Shown in pieces: positions 37,285 to 45,910 of a stretch of DNA of 64,000 nucleotides; positions within the stretch are counted from its first letter, which is position 1, and every line of letters begins with the position of its first letter. The DNA is from Clostridia bacterium (GTDB lineage: Bacteria; Bacillota; Clostridia; TANB77; UBA1234): positions 62,001 to 126,000 of the forward strand of contig JAFTQC010000032.1 of assembly GCA_017462965.1 (NCBI GenBank). The letters run 5' to 3'. A program made the translations under genes and the position numbers. The notes beneath the pieces are model-generated. The model worked only from the letters and a program-made list of their open reading frames with translations, did not search any database and was not told the DNA's origin.

Positions 37285-38445
37285 ATGAGTGATAAAATAA
37301 AAGATTATAGTTTGATAATAATTTTTGCTATCATAATATTTGGAACTTTTCTAATGAATATTGTGGTAGAAGATTCGGCAGTGTCAAAATCAGAAAGAAA
37401 GGCGTTGCAACAGTTCCCAGAAATATCTGCGAAGACAATAAAAGATAAATCATTTATGACAAAATTTGAGACGTATACATCTGATCAGTTTGTAGGAAGA
37501 GATGCATATAGAAAGTTAAAGGCTTTCGTCGTTTTCAATATATTTAGACATAGCGATAATAATGATATTTATATAGCTGATGGACATGCATCTAAGTATG
37601 TTGGCAAAACAAACGAAAATGCAGTTAATACTGTAATCAAAGGCTATAATCATGTTTATGATACGTTGCTTAAAAATAATGATAATGTTTATTTTTCAAT
37701 AATTCCTGATAAGAATTATTTTATTGCTGAAGAAAATGGATATCCATCAATTAATTACGAGGAGTTAGTTAAGGAGTTTAATAAAAATTTAAATTCTGAG
37801 ATTAAGTATATAGATTTATTTGATTCATTATCAATTGACGATTACTATACTACCGATATTCACTGGAGACAAGAGAAGATTAATGATGTTGTAAAGAAAC
37901 TAGCCGAAGAGATGAATTTTGATACAGGAAACATTAATTATACGGAAAACGTTTTAGAAGGATTTTATGGAGTATATTATGGTCAAAGTGCATTGCCTCT
38001 TGACTCAGAAGATTTGATTTATTATACAGCTGAAGAATTTGATGGTGTAACTGTAAAAGTTCTAGATGAAACAGTTAGTGCTCAAGGTGTTGCAAAATTT
38101 GATAAAGCGGATATGTATAATCTTCAAAAATATACAGGAGCAGATCCTTATGATGTATATTTACATGGTCCAAAACAATTGATTGTTATAGAAAATAAGA
38201 ATGCAAGTAGTAATAGAGAATTAGTAATCTTTAGAGATTCATTTACAAGCAGTTTAGCTCCGCTATTAGTAGAAAGCTATGCCAAAATAACATTAATTGA
38301 TTTAAGATATATTGCTAATACTTTTATAACTAAAGAAATGGTTGATTTTAATAAAAATCAAGATGTACTAATATTAAATTCTATAGATGTATTGAATTCA
38401 GGAAGTATAAAATTCTTTGATGAAAATAATATGTTGATAAAATAA
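37285..38445 (+). CDS. DHHW/AlgX-like acetyltransferase partner
   Basis: A 386-residue protein with an N-terminal membrane anchor (LIIIFAIIIFGTFLMNIVV) and an extracellular SGNH-type domain. The signature YTTDIHWRQEK supplies the catalytic D-x-H pair, and ELVIFRDSFTSSLAPLL the nucleophile serine block. Proteins of this DHHW group work with MBOAT proteins to place acetyl groups on exopolysaccharide, as AlgJ/AlgX do with AlgI. It starts 14 bases after the MBOAT gene with GGGGGAAG ahead, so the two are one operon. Confidence 0.85.
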   Translation: MSDKIKDYSLIIIFAIIIFGTFLMNIVVEDSAVSKSERKALQQFPEISAKTIKDKSFMTKFETYTSDQFVGRDAYRKLKAFVVFNIFRHSDNNDIYIADGHASKYVGKTNENAVNTVIKGYNHVYDTLLKNNDNVYFSIIPDKNYFIAEENGYPSINYEELVKEFNKNLNSEIKYIDLFDSLSIDDYYTTDIHWRQEKINDVVKKLAEEMNFDTGNINYTENVLEGFYGVYYGQSALPLDSEDLIYYTAEEFDGVTVKVLDETVSAQGVAKFDKADMYNLQKYTGADPYDVYLHGPKQLIVIENKNASSNRELVIFRDSFTSSLAPLLVESYAKITLIDLRYIANTFITKEMVDFNKNQDVLILNSIDVLNSGSIKFFDENNMLIK

Positions 38446-38466
38446 ACGAGGGAATGGATGGGGGTT

Positions 38467-40584
38467 ATGAAAAAGTTTAGATATATTATTAATAATTTGG
38501 ATTGTGCGAATTGTGCTAGGAAAATAGAAGAGGCTTTGAATAAAGATTCTAGATTCGAAAATGTTGTGGTTAATTTCAATACTTCAAAGATTTCCCTTGA
38601 GGCCAGTGATACTGTCGATGTGTCTGTGTTAAATGAAATTGCAAAAAAAGTTGAACCAGAGGTTGATATTTTAGAAATAAAAACGAGTGCAACTGATGAA
38701 AAGTTGCACTCAAAAGAATATTCATTAGGTTCTCTTGTAATAGCTGTTATTTGTGGAATTATAGCGATTAAAGTTAAATTTCCTAATGATATCATAAATC
38801 TGGCTTTATTAGTAATTTCTTATGTTTTATTAATATATAAACATTTAATAAATTCTTTGAAAGTCTTGATTAAAAATAAAACTATAAATGAAAATTTGCT
38901 TATTGTAATTTCCTCTTTAGGAGCTTTTGTAATTGGTGAAGTTTTTGAAGGTATAATGGTTGTGGCACTGTATACTTTTGGTAAATTCCTTGAGGAAAAA
39001 GCAATAAATAGAACTAGAAGTTCGGTTAAAGAGTTACTTGATATAAGACAAAACTATGCAAATCTTAAGTTAGATAATGATGTAAAAGAAATTGATGTAA
39101 ACGATATAAAAATAGGTGATATTTTAGTAGTAAAAAAGGGTGAAAGAATTCCTGTTGATGGAGTTATCATAGAAGGAATTACAAAGCTTGATACATCAGC
39201 ATTAACGGGCGAGTCTGAACTTGTAGATGTTAAACTAAATTCGAAAATTTTGTCTGGCAGTATAAATGTTGGAGATGTTATTGAGATTAAGGCAACAGAA
39301 GTTTATGAAAATTCTACGGTTTCAAGAATTTTGACTTTGATGGAAGAAGCAACTGATAAGAAATCTAAAACTGAAACTACGGTATCTAAAATAAGCAAGG
39401 TATATACACCGGTAGTGTTGATTCTTGCAACGTTGGTTGCAGTTTTTATGCCTAAATTATTTGATGTAACGTATGCAGAAAGTTTGTACAGAGGCCTTAC
39501 GTTTTTAGTAATTTCATGCCCGTGTGCTATAGCAATATCAGTTCCTCTATCATATTTTGTAGGTATTGGAATTGCTTCAAAAAATAATATTCTTGTAAAA
39601 GGCAGTAATTATCTAGACAATTTGATGCATATAAAGAAAATTATTTTTGATAAAACTGGAACGTTAACAACGGGTGCGTTTCAAGTTACTAATATTGAAA
39701 TTTTTGATGACGCATATTCAAAAGAAGAGGTTATTGATGTTTTAACTAAAGGCGAATCTTTGTCCAATCATCCAATTGCGAAGTCTATTATGAAGCTTGC
39801 AAAGGGTGATGTAAACAATGAAGATGTAGAAGAATACAAGGAAATAGCTGGAAGAGGAATTTCATTTGAGTTACAAGATAAGAAAGTCAAGATTGGTACA
39901 GACGAACTTTGTGGAGATTGTGTGTTAGAAGCTAATGTTCATTTGAACATTGATGGTAAGCATGTTGCGTCAGTAATTATTGATGATGGAATTAAACGTA
40001 ACGCAAAAGAAGCTATAGAACAATTACATAAATCTGGTGTGAAAACATATATGTTTACTGGTGACCAAAAAGAAGTTGCGTTGGAAATAGGAAATGAGCT
40101 TGGAATTAATGAAATTAGATATGAAATGTTGCCAGCTGATAAGTTTGCTGGATATGAAGAGTTATCAAAATCAGATCCTCGTATAGCGTTTGTTGGAGAC
40201 GGAATCAATGATGCTCCTGTACTTAGAAGAGCGTTTATAGGAATGTCGATGGGTGAAATTGGCTCGGCAGCAGCAATTGAAGCTTCAGATGTTGTGCTTA
40301 TGAAAGATGATCTGCTAAAAATTCCTGAAGCCATAAAAATATCGAAAACTACTAATAGAATAATAAAACAAAATTTAATATTTGCATTTACAGTTAAAAT
40401 TTTGTTTTTAACGCTAAGTATATTAGGAAAAGCATCAATGTGGATGGCTGTTTTTGCAGATACAGGAGTTACAGTGCTTACAATATTTAATACCTTAAGA
40501 TTAAAAAATAAATTTAAGAAAAAGCATGAATCACATAGTCATGCTTGTGAGTGTCATGAGCATCATCATCATCACGAGTGTTAA
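38467..40584 (+). CDS. P1B-type heavy metal-transporting ATPase
   Basis: A 705-residue metal pump. An N-terminal metal-binding domain has CANCARKIEEAL; the transmembrane metal site is CPCAIAISVP; phosphorylation is at DKTGTLTTG; ATP-binding and hinge motifs are SNHPIAKS (HP) and FVGDGINDAPVL; SMGEIGSAAAIEASDVVLM is also present. The segment order fits the Zn/Cd/Pb branch rather than copper. The last 25 residues are a histidine- and cysteine-rich tail (HSHACECHEHHHHHEC), a likely metal buffer. Two starts are possible nine bases apart (38458, 38467); the second has GGGGG placed ahead. It follows the DHHW gene closely but its role looks separate. Confidence 0.92.
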   Translation: MKKFRYIINNLDCANCARKIEEALNKDSRFENVVVNFNTSKISLEASDTVDVSVLNEIAKKVEPEVDILEIKTSATDEKLHSKEYSLGSLVIAVICGIIAIKVKFPNDIINLALLVISYVLLIYKHLINSLKVLIKNKTINENLLIVISSLGAFVIGEVFEGIMVVALYTFGKFLEEKAINRTRSSVKELLDIRQNYANLKLDNDVKEIDVNDIKIGDILVVKKGERIPVDGVIIEGITKLDTSALTGESELVDVKLNSKILSGSINVGDVIEIKATEVYENSTVSRILTLMEEATDKKSKTETTVSKISKVYTPVVLILATLVAVFMPKLFDVTYAESLYRGLTFLVISCPCAIAISVPLSYFVGIGIASKNNILVKGSNYLDNLMHIKKIIFDKTGTLTTGAFQVTNIEIFDDAYSKEEVIDVLTKGESLSNHPIAKSIMKLAKGDVNNEDVEEYKEIAGRGISFELQDKKVKIGTDELCGDCVLEANVHLNIDGKHVASVIIDDGIKRNAKEAIEQLHKSGVKTYMFTGDQKEVALEIGNELGINEIRYEMLPADKFAGYEELSKSDPRIAFVGDGINDAPVLRRAFIGMSMGEIGSAAAIEASDVVLMKDDLLKIPEAIKISKTTNRIIKQNLIFAFTVKILFLTLSILGKASMWMAVFADTGVTVLTIFNTLRLKNKFKKKHESHSHACECHEHHHHHEC

Positions 40585-40607
40585 AATTTTGTTTAAAGGG
40601 GAGAAAA

Positions 40608-41018
40608 ATGAAGGAATTAATAAAAAAATATAGAGGAATAATATCTTACTTATTTTTCGGTGTTTGTTCGACCTTGATAAATATTATCACATATTATTTA
40701 GCAGCACACATTCTTGAATTATCAACAATAGTAAGTACAGTGATTGCTTGGATTGTTGCAGTTATTTTTGCTTATATAACAAACAAAATTTGGGTTTTTG
40801 AATGTAAATCGTGGAAGCTGGAAGTATTGATAAAAGAAGCAACATCATTTTTTGCATGTCGAATACTTACAGGATTACTTGATGTTATAATTATGACAGT
40901 TTTTGTAGACGTGTTATTGTTTAATGATATGCTAATAAAAATAATTTCTAATGTAATAGTTATTATATTGAATTATATAGCAAGCAAATTAATAGTATTT
41001 AAGAAAAATTTATATTAA
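40608..41018 (+). CDS. GtrA-family membrane protein
   Basis: A 136-residue protein with four predicted membrane helices and the GtrA pattern: FFGVCSTLINIITYYLAAH near the start, IAWIVAVIFAYITNKIWVFE in the middle and a C-terminal NVIVIILNYIASKLIVFKK. GtrA proteins are thought to flip or assist undecaprenyl-linked sugars in surface glycan glycosylation. The start follows AAAGGGGAG; the 30-base upstream extension overlaps the ATPase stop and lacks a site. It lies near the O-acetylation pair, so a shared surface polymer is possible. A large repeat/terminator follows directly. Confidence 0.88.
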   Translation: MKELIKKYRGIISYLFFGVCSTLINIITYYLAAHILELSTIVSTVIAWIVAVIFAYITNKIWVFECKSWKLEVLIKEATSFFACRILTGLLDVIIMTVFVDVLLFNDMLIKIISNVIVIILNYIASKLIVFKKNLY

Positions 41019-41108
41019 TTTGGAAATTAGGACGAAAGCTTTTTGGGACAAAAGCCCCGTCCCTTTGTCCCAAAAAAGCGAGTGCTTGTTAGGCACTCGC
41101 TTTTTTAT
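41018..41108. terminator. Tandem GGGAC-family and terminator hairpins
   Basis: First hairpin: GCTTTTTGGGACAAA pairs with TTTGTCCCAAAAAAGC around AGCCCCGTCCC (41037-41081). Second: AGCGAGTGC pairs with GCACTCGCT around TTGTTAG (about 41080-41102), followed by TTTTTT. They close the plus-strand operon and the minus-strand gene at 41115. Confidence 0.88.
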
Positions 41109-41114
41109 GCGAAA

Positions 41115-42044
41115 TTACTTTTCGCTATTTTTGTGATTGACAATCGGAAGTTGATCACCAATGTCGTTGACGTGAATCGGGGCAATGAACCGCAATTCTT
41201 TTCGCTGTTGGCCTCTAGGGCCGACCCAATAAGTGTGCCAGTGTGCTTTCCGCCAATGTTCCCTGGGGCGATTGTGTCCAGACTGGGACTTGCCTGCAGA
41301 AATAGGCGGAGTGGTCGAAGTCATTTTGACTTCTTTAGCTATGCGATAGCCGACATCCCATTTCCTAATCTCAGAGAATTTGTCTTTGATGCTCTTACTC
41401 GGCTTATAGACTTTCTGCTGGTTGGGATTTTCTGCAACATCGCAATTCTTGGCGCATAGGTATACCGATGCCTGAAATGCAAAAAGAATGCATTTCCTTA
41501 GGCCGTCTCGATACTTTGCTTCTTCGAATTCGTCAGCATACTTCTTGGTCATAGTGTAGAAGGTAGAAGAGCCTTCGAGATCGAAGATGTTGTAACAGAA
41601 CGTGCCATCGTTACATATTACCACAAAGATAATGTGGTGATTGGCTGCGTCGCTTATATACTTGACAAACACTCCATGGATGTCTGCAACATCCTTAACT
41701 TCCAGGTAGAAGCAAGGATAGGGCAGGTATTCGAAGATATTGCTGTCAAGCAATGCTTCTTCACTGTCGCAAATCATATCGGTCAGTTCCTTGGAGAAGG
41801 AGTAGACTTGCTTGGATTTTCTCCATTCTCCAACAACAGTAAGGAGCAATGCGCAGACTTCGGCTGCTTCTTGATACTTACTGTCTGGGAAGAAATGCAG
41901 ACTCACAGCAGAGGCAATGTCGAAAGGCAATTCATCTTCAGCCTTGTGAGAGAGCCGTTCTTCATAGATTTCGAATCCTTTGGGATAGTTCAGTTCCATG
42001 CTCCGAATAAGCTTAAGCGGTGGGTAGAGACTTTTGCTTGACAT
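41115..42044 (-). CDS. Orphan protein with AcrVA2-like C-terminal signature
   Basis: A 309-residue soluble protein. The N-terminal two thirds are mixed alpha/beta (FDIASAVSLHFFPDSKYQEA, FVVICNDGTFCYNIFDLEGS). The C-terminus holds REHWRKAHWHTYWVGPR followed by LRFIAPIHVND, a signature I recall from plasmid and phage proteins that include homologues of the anti-Cas12a protein AcrVA2 (about 320 residues, similar length). That identity is from memory and unverified. The gene has a near-perfect promoter and AAGGAGG site. Its composition is less AT-rich than core genes, and it abuts a GGGAC repeat, pointing to transfer. No cas gene lies in the window. Confidence 0.6.
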   Translation of the reverse strand: MSSKSLYPPLKLIRSMELNYPKGFEIYEERLSHKAEDELPFDIASAVSLHFFPDSKYQEAAEVCALLLTVVGEWRKSKQVYSFSKELTDMICDSEEALLDSNIFEYLPYPCFYLEVKDVADIHGVFVKYISDAANHHIIFVVICNDGTFCYNIFDLEGSSTFYTMTKKYADEFEEAKYRDGLRKCILFAFQASVYLCAKNCDVAENPNQQKVYKPSKSIKDKFSEIRKWDVGYRIAKEVKMTSTTPPISAGKSQSGHNRPREHWRKAHWHTYWVGPRGQQRKELRFIAPIHVNDIGDQLPIVNHKNSEK

Positions 42045-42150
42045 CGTTTTTTTCCTCCTTGAATAGATGTTGGATACAAAAGTTGTGGCGAGGTTGGTGG
42101 ATAAAACTGTTTATATTCACTCCTTTACAAGCTACTTTGTTGACATAACG

Positions 42151-42178
42151 ATTATAACATCTTTTTTTATTTCGTCAA
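42151..42178 (-). promoter_or_regulatory. Promoter of the AcrVA2-like gene
   Basis: Minus strand: TTGACG (42178-42173), 16-base spacer, TATAAT (42156-42151) with extended TGT. The -35 lies inside the last codons of the pdaB-like gene. Confidence 0.75.
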
Positions 42179-42940
42179 TATTTGTCTACCTTCATGATTA
42201 ATTTCATAATTTTCCCAGTATATAAGTTCATCTAAAGGAACAATTTGATATCCTAAATTAGTTATAGTATCAATAATTTGTTGCAATCCATCGGCCGTAT
42301 GCTTAGTGTCATTATGCATCAAAATAATAGAACCATTTCTAATTTTCTTTTTTATTCGTTCACACATTTCACCTGCTGTTTTTCCTTCGTAATCAAGTGT
42401 ATCAACATCCCATTGAATTACTTTCATACCAAGCTCTTCAGCAACATTAATGACAGTATTATTATACTCACCATAAGGACCTCTATAAAACTTTACGTTT
42501 TTTCCTGTTATTGCTGCTATTTTATCATTACATTTAGTCATATCTTTGAGGTTTGCTTCATGAGAAAGCATATTTACATGCGCATGAGAATCAGAATGAT
42601 TGCCTATTTCCATTCCTGCATCATTTAAAATTTTCACTGCACCAGGATGTTTTTGAATCCAGTCGCCAACAGCAAAAAATGTAGCTTTTACATTGTTAGC
42701 ATTTAAAGTATTAACAATATCAGAAATATCGTCAGCCCCCCAAGCACAATCAAAAGTAAGAGCTACTTTATTTTCAGTGGTTTCTACGCTATATATTGGA
42801 AGTAATCTATTTCCGCTAGCAGTTTCAACTAGATTATTAGCTATATTTAGACTAACAATGCATGCGATTAGTAACATGAAAATTATTAACATATTATCTA
42901 ATAAATTTTTAACACTAAACACAACAAACCTTGAGCGCAT
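42167..42940 (-). CDS. pdaB: PdaB-like polysaccharide deacetylase
   Basis: A 257-residue CE4 deacetylase with an N-terminal membrane anchor (MLIIFMLLIACIVSLNIANN). Catalytic motifs are ALTFDCAWGADD (metal D), GNHSDSHAHVNM (metal H pair), FYRGPYGEYN, VIQWDVDTLDYEG and SIILMHNDTKHTADGL. It removes N-acetyl groups from peptidoglycan, and the PdaB subgroup is needed for spore cortex maintenance. Length and order fit PdaB rather than PdaA. The gene is monocistronic and divergent from the coiled-coil pair. It would be expected under sporulation control, though no sigma-E box was identified with confidence. Confidence 0.82.
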   Translation of the reverse strand: MRSRFVVFSVKNLLDNMLIIFMLLIACIVSLNIANNLVETASGNRLLPIYSVETTENKVALTFDCAWGADDISDIVNTLNANNVKATFFAVGDWIQKHPGAVKILNDAGMEIGNHSDSHAHVNMLSHEANLKDMTKCNDKIAAITGKNVKFYRGPYGEYNNTVINVAEELGMKVIQWDVDTLDYEGKTAGEMCERIKKKIRNGSIILMHNDTKHTADGLQQIIDTITNLGYQIVPLDELIYWENYEINHEGRQILTK

Positions 42941-42985
42941 AAAAAAATCCTCCTATATAGATAATTATATGTGGGGCATTTTTAG

Positions 42986-43037
42986 ATATGCATTATCGTC
43001 CATTGGGGATGTCCGTCAAATGGACGAAGATGCATAT
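42986..43037. promoter_or_regulatory. Imperfect palindrome in divergent promoter region
   Basis: ATATGCATTATCGTCCATT (from 42986) pairs with AATGGACGAAGATGCATAT (ending 43037): 19 positions with two mismatches, 14-base loop. The right end touches the -35 box at 43037, so it may be a repressor site rather than an RNA hairpin. Confidence 0.55.
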
Positions 43038-43065
43038 TGATGAAAAAAAGAGATGGTGGTATAAT
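43037..43065 (+). promoter_or_regulatory. Consensus extended -10 promoter
   Basis: TTGATG (43037-43042), 17-base spacer, TATAAT (43060-43065), preceded by TGG (GGTGGTATAAT). It drives the coiled-coil gene pair. Confidence 0.8.
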
Positions 43066-43119
43066 CAGGTTGTTTGATGGTACACTTGGTATGATGACTA
43101 GAAAATGGGAGGTCGAAGT

Positions 43120-43578
43120 ATGAAAGTACGTAAAATAAGGATGCTTGAGAGTGACATGGATCTCATTAAGGATGTCATGCAGGATCGGATTAGAGCCAAT
43201 AAGCAAAAGTGTTTTCGACTGCTGAGTGAATTCTTTGGCGTGGAAATGGAATTTTCTGATGAGAACTTCAATAAGCTCTATCAACGTTTCGAAACGCATG
43301 TCGATGACATGAAGAAACTCAATCAAAAAAAGCGTGAACTTTACATGCTTGAACGCGGAATTAAAACAGATGACGAGAATTCTATTAAGTTCCTTGATGC
43401 AATTAAGGGACTTGAAAACGCTTACGGAGAAGTACATCGACCTTTGTGGGAAAACGGAGATTTAGAGCGCATCGCTAAAAATGCGGCAGCGCACACTCAT
43501 TTTTACACTGAAGAGTATGAGCCGGATGAACCTGACCCTGAAGCAGAAGCAAGATTTTGGGATGCGGTGATGTATTAA
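43120..43578 (+). CDS. Orphan coiled-coil protein 1
   Basis: A 152-residue, highly charged, mainly helical protein. It starts at MKVRKIRMLE, behind GGGAGGT; the ATG 15 bases upstream overlaps that site. The first 100 residues look like an antiparallel coiled coil (DMDLIKDVMQDRIRANKQKC, NKLYQRFETHVDDMKKLNQK) and the tail is acidic (EEYEPDEPDPEAEARFWDAV). It resembles the next gene in layout and in the FRLLSEFFG/LSKIDEYFG region, suggesting a duplicated pair. No family known to me. Composition is less AT-rich than core genes, and the pair has its own palindrome-flanked promoter. Confidence 0.65.
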   Translation: MKVRKIRMLESDMDLIKDVMQDRIRANKQKCFRLLSEFFGVEMEFSDENFNKLYQRFETHVDDMKKLNQKKRELYMLERGIKTDDENSIKFLDAIKGLENAYGEVHRPLWENGDLERIAKNAAAHTHFYTEEYEPDEPDPEAEARFWDAVMY

Positions 43579-43593
43579 AGGAGGCGCTTTTGA

Positions 43594-43998
43594 GTGTATA
43601 AGATTTGGCTATTTGAGCGGCAATATGCTCTCATATATAGGCTACTTTCAAATGATGTTGACGAAGTAAAGGACCAACTATTAAGCAAGATAGACGAGTA
43701 TTTTGGAGAACGTAGCGAGCATGACTTCTCAAAGCTTGATTCGAGAGTACAGTACTTCAATGACGAAATCAGCAAAGCACGTAGAGTGGTTGACCTACAA
43801 ATTGATATTTTTAAACTTGAGCATAAGAACGAGGATATAGATGCAAGTGAGGAATATCAGAAATTGGTTGCCGAGGATGAGCGTTTAAGAAAATATTACT
43901 GGGATGTTGATGCTCTGCGCACGAATTTGAGTGATTTACAAGATGCGATTCGGGATATATACAGTTTGTTAAAGAAAAAAGCACCACATTTGTTATAA
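43594..43998 (+). CDS. Orphan coiled-coil protein 2
   Basis: A 134-residue helical protein starting at a GTG nine bases after AAAGGAGG. It shares with the preceding protein a start of the type KIWLFERQYALIYRLLS, a YFGE/FFGV turn near residue 40, and long charged helices (DSRVQYFNDEISKARRVVDL, DERLRKYYWDVDALRTNLSD). It ends KKKAPHLL without the acidic tail. It lies 15 bases after its partner, so the two are co-expressed and may form a heterodimer. A GGGAC-family terminator ends the unit. Function unknown. Confidence 0.65.
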   Translation: MYKIWLFERQYALIYRLLSNDVDEVKDQLLSKIDEYFGERSEHDFSKLDSRVQYFNDEISKARRVVDLQIDIFKLEHKNEDIDASEEYQKLVAEDERLRKYYWDVDALRTNLSDLQDAIRDIYSLLKKKAPHLL

Positions 43999-44064
43999 AT
44001 GGAATGCAAGAAGAGGTGGGGACGATTCTTTTTTGGAAAAAGGAACCGTCCCCATTTCCATTTT
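43997..44064. terminator. GGGAC-family terminator
   Basis: TGGGGACGATTC (44017-44028) pairs with GAACCGTCCCCA (44043-44054) around TTTTTTGGAAAAAG; outer AAATGGAA pairs with TTTCCATTT, followed by T-rich sequence. Confidence 0.88.
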
Positions 44065-44333
44065 TGATATTAATATTTTAAATGAAAAGGTGATAAAAAA
44101 TTAAAAATACTTATTTATATAAATTGATGGAAATTAATTTTATTAATTATAAAAAATAGAATTTTATGGAAAAATTGTTCAAAGAAACGCTTAGGGAAAT
44201 AAAGAATTGAAGTTTAACATAATTTTTGATTTGAATATGAAACAAAATTGAAGTTTACAAATAATTACTCTACATAAAACATGAAATTTCTTGCAAACGC
44301 GTACGAATACGGCGTTACACGAAATTACAATAA
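44065..44333. other. AT-rich gap with no gene seen
   Basis: About 270 bases upstream of the flotillin promoter. No ORF with a ribosome binding site, RNA or clear hairpin is visible. A short GC-richer patch (ACGCGTACGAATACGGCGTT near 44297) directly precedes the promoter and could be an operator. Confidence 0.5.
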
Positions 44334-44362
44334 TTGACATTAAACATAATCGGTGTTAAAAT
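44334..44362 (+). promoter_or_regulatory. Flotillin promoter
   Basis: TTGACA (44334-44339), 17-base spacer, TAAAAT (44357-44362) with extended TG (GGTGTTAAAAT). Confidence 0.8.
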
Positions 44363-44416
44363 AATACTTGTGAAATAGAAATGAGAAAAAAAACCAATGA
44401 GAAGGAGTGGATTTTT

Positions 44417-45901
44417 ATGGGAATAGGTATATCTATTGCAATAGCATTTATTATATTCTTGTGCATGGGGTATGTTAAGGCTCCACCTGATACAGCGATT
44501 ATTATTTCAGGTATACGTAGAAAACCAAGAGTATTAATAGGTAAGGCTGGTGTTAAGTTACCATTCTTCGAAAGAAAAGACGTACTTACACTTGCTCCAA
44601 TTACAATCGACGTAAATACAGATGAACACATTCCAACATTAGACTTCATTAACGTAAAAGTTGATGCTGTTGCGAAAGTTCAAGTAAATACTGTAGATCC
44701 TGGAGCAATCCAATTAGCTATGAGAAACTTCTTAAATAAGAGACAACCTGAAATTATGAGAGAACTTCAAGACAGCTTACAAGGTAACATGCGTGAGATT
44801 ATTGGTACACTTACACTTAAAGATATTTGTAATAACCGTGATGAATTTGGTAAACAAGTTCAATCAAAAGCTGATGAAGATATGAGAAAATTAGGTATGA
44901 CAATTATATCTTGTAATATCCAAAATATTCGAGATAGAAGTGGTCTTATCGAAGACATGGGTATGGATAATACCTCTAAGATTAAGAAAGAAGCTGCTAT
45001 TGCTAAAGCACAAGCTGAAAGAGATATCGCTATTGCCCAAGCAGAAGCAGATAAAGATGCTAACGACGCAAGAGTTGTAGCACAAACAGAAATTGCAAAG
45101 AGAAATAACGAGCTTGCAATCAAACAAGCTGAACTTCAAATTATATCTGACCAAAAGCAAGCTGAAGCTGACGTTGCATATAAGATTGAAGCAGAATTAA
45201 GACGTAAAGATGTTGAAGTTAACAAAGTTAATGCCGACATTGCTGAACAAGAAAGAATAATCGAACTTAAAAAGAGAGAAGCAGAAGTTGCTGAGCAATC
45301 ACTTAATGCTGAGATTAAGAAACAAGCCGAAGCTAAGAGATATGCTATGGAGCAAGCTGCTGAAGTTGAATTATATAAGCAAAAGAAAGAAGCTGAAGCT
45401 AAACGTTATTTAGAAGAGCAAGAAGCTGAAGCATTAAAGAAGAAAGCTGAAGCTGAAAAATTTGCTGCTGAACAAAAAGCTGAAGGAATAAAACTTGTCG
45501 GTGAAGCTGAGGCTGAAGCTATAAAAGCTAAAGGTCTTGCTGAAGCTGAAGGTATTGATAAAAAAGCCGAAGCCATGAAGAAAATGGGAGAAGCATCAGT
45601 TCTTGAAATGTTCTTCAATGCTTATCCATCAATTATGGCTGCTGCTGCTAAACCACTTGAGAATGTTGACCAAATCATGATGTTTGGTGAAGGAAATTCT
45701 GCAAAAATGGTTGGCGACATAGTAAATTCTACAAGACAAGTAATGTCTGGTATTGAAGCATCAACAGGTATAGATCTTCAAGCCTTAATAAGCGGATTTA
45801 TGGGCGGAAAATTAAGTGACAATGGAAAGCCATTACCACCAGTTCCTCCACATGAAAAAGAATTAAAAAAACCAGAAGTTAAAGATGATAAAGTAGAATA
45901 A
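44417..45901 (+). CDS. Flotillin-like SPFH-domain protein
   Basis: A 494-residue scaffold of membrane microdomains. An N-terminal membrane hairpin (GIGISIAIAFIIFLCMGYVK) leads into the SPFH/band 7 domain (PPDTAIIISGIRRKPRVLIG ... FINVKVDAVAKVQVNTVDPG). A long alanine/glutamate-rich coiled coil follows (AIAKAQAERDIAIAQAEADK onward, with many EAEA repeats) and then the flotillin C-terminus (ASVLEMFFNAYPSIMAAAAK). Size and order match B. subtilis FloT. I start at MGIGISIAIA after AAGGAGTGG; the 36-base extension upstream overlaps the leader. The gene stands alone, without an NfeD partner. Before the island arrived it was probably followed directly by the M14 peptidase gene. Confidence 0.92.
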   Translation: MGIGISIAIAFIIFLCMGYVKAPPDTAIIISGIRRKPRVLIGKAGVKLPFFERKDVLTLAPITIDVNTDEHIPTLDFINVKVDAVAKVQVNTVDPGAIQLAMRNFLNKRQPEIMRELQDSLQGNMREIIGTLTLKDICNNRDEFGKQVQSKADEDMRKLGMTIISCNIQNIRDRSGLIEDMGMDNTSKIKKEAAIAKAQAERDIAIAQAEADKDANDARVVAQTEIAKRNNELAIKQAELQIISDQKQAEADVAYKIEAELRRKDVEVNKVNADIAEQERIIELKKREAEVAEQSLNAEIKKQAEAKRYAMEQAAEVELYKQKKEAEAKRYLEEQEAEALKKKAEAEKFAAEQKAEGIKLVGEAEAEAIKAKGLAEAEGIDKKAEAMKKMGEASVLEMFFNAYPSIMAAAAKPLENVDQIMMFGEGNSAKMVGDIVNSTRQVMSGIEASTGIDLQALISGFMGGKLSDNGKPLPPVPPHEKELKKPEVKDDKVE

Positions 45902-45910
45902 TAATACATA

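Noticed and set aside
40500-40584. Histidine tail of the metal ATPase as an assembly or tag artefact
   Set aside because: The codons vary and mix cysteine with histidine; natural P1B pumps often have such tails.
41043-42041. Two plus-strand ORFs opposite the AcrVA2-like gene
   Set aside because: No ribosome binding sites; the minus-strand frame has a near-perfect promoter and Shine-Dalgarno.
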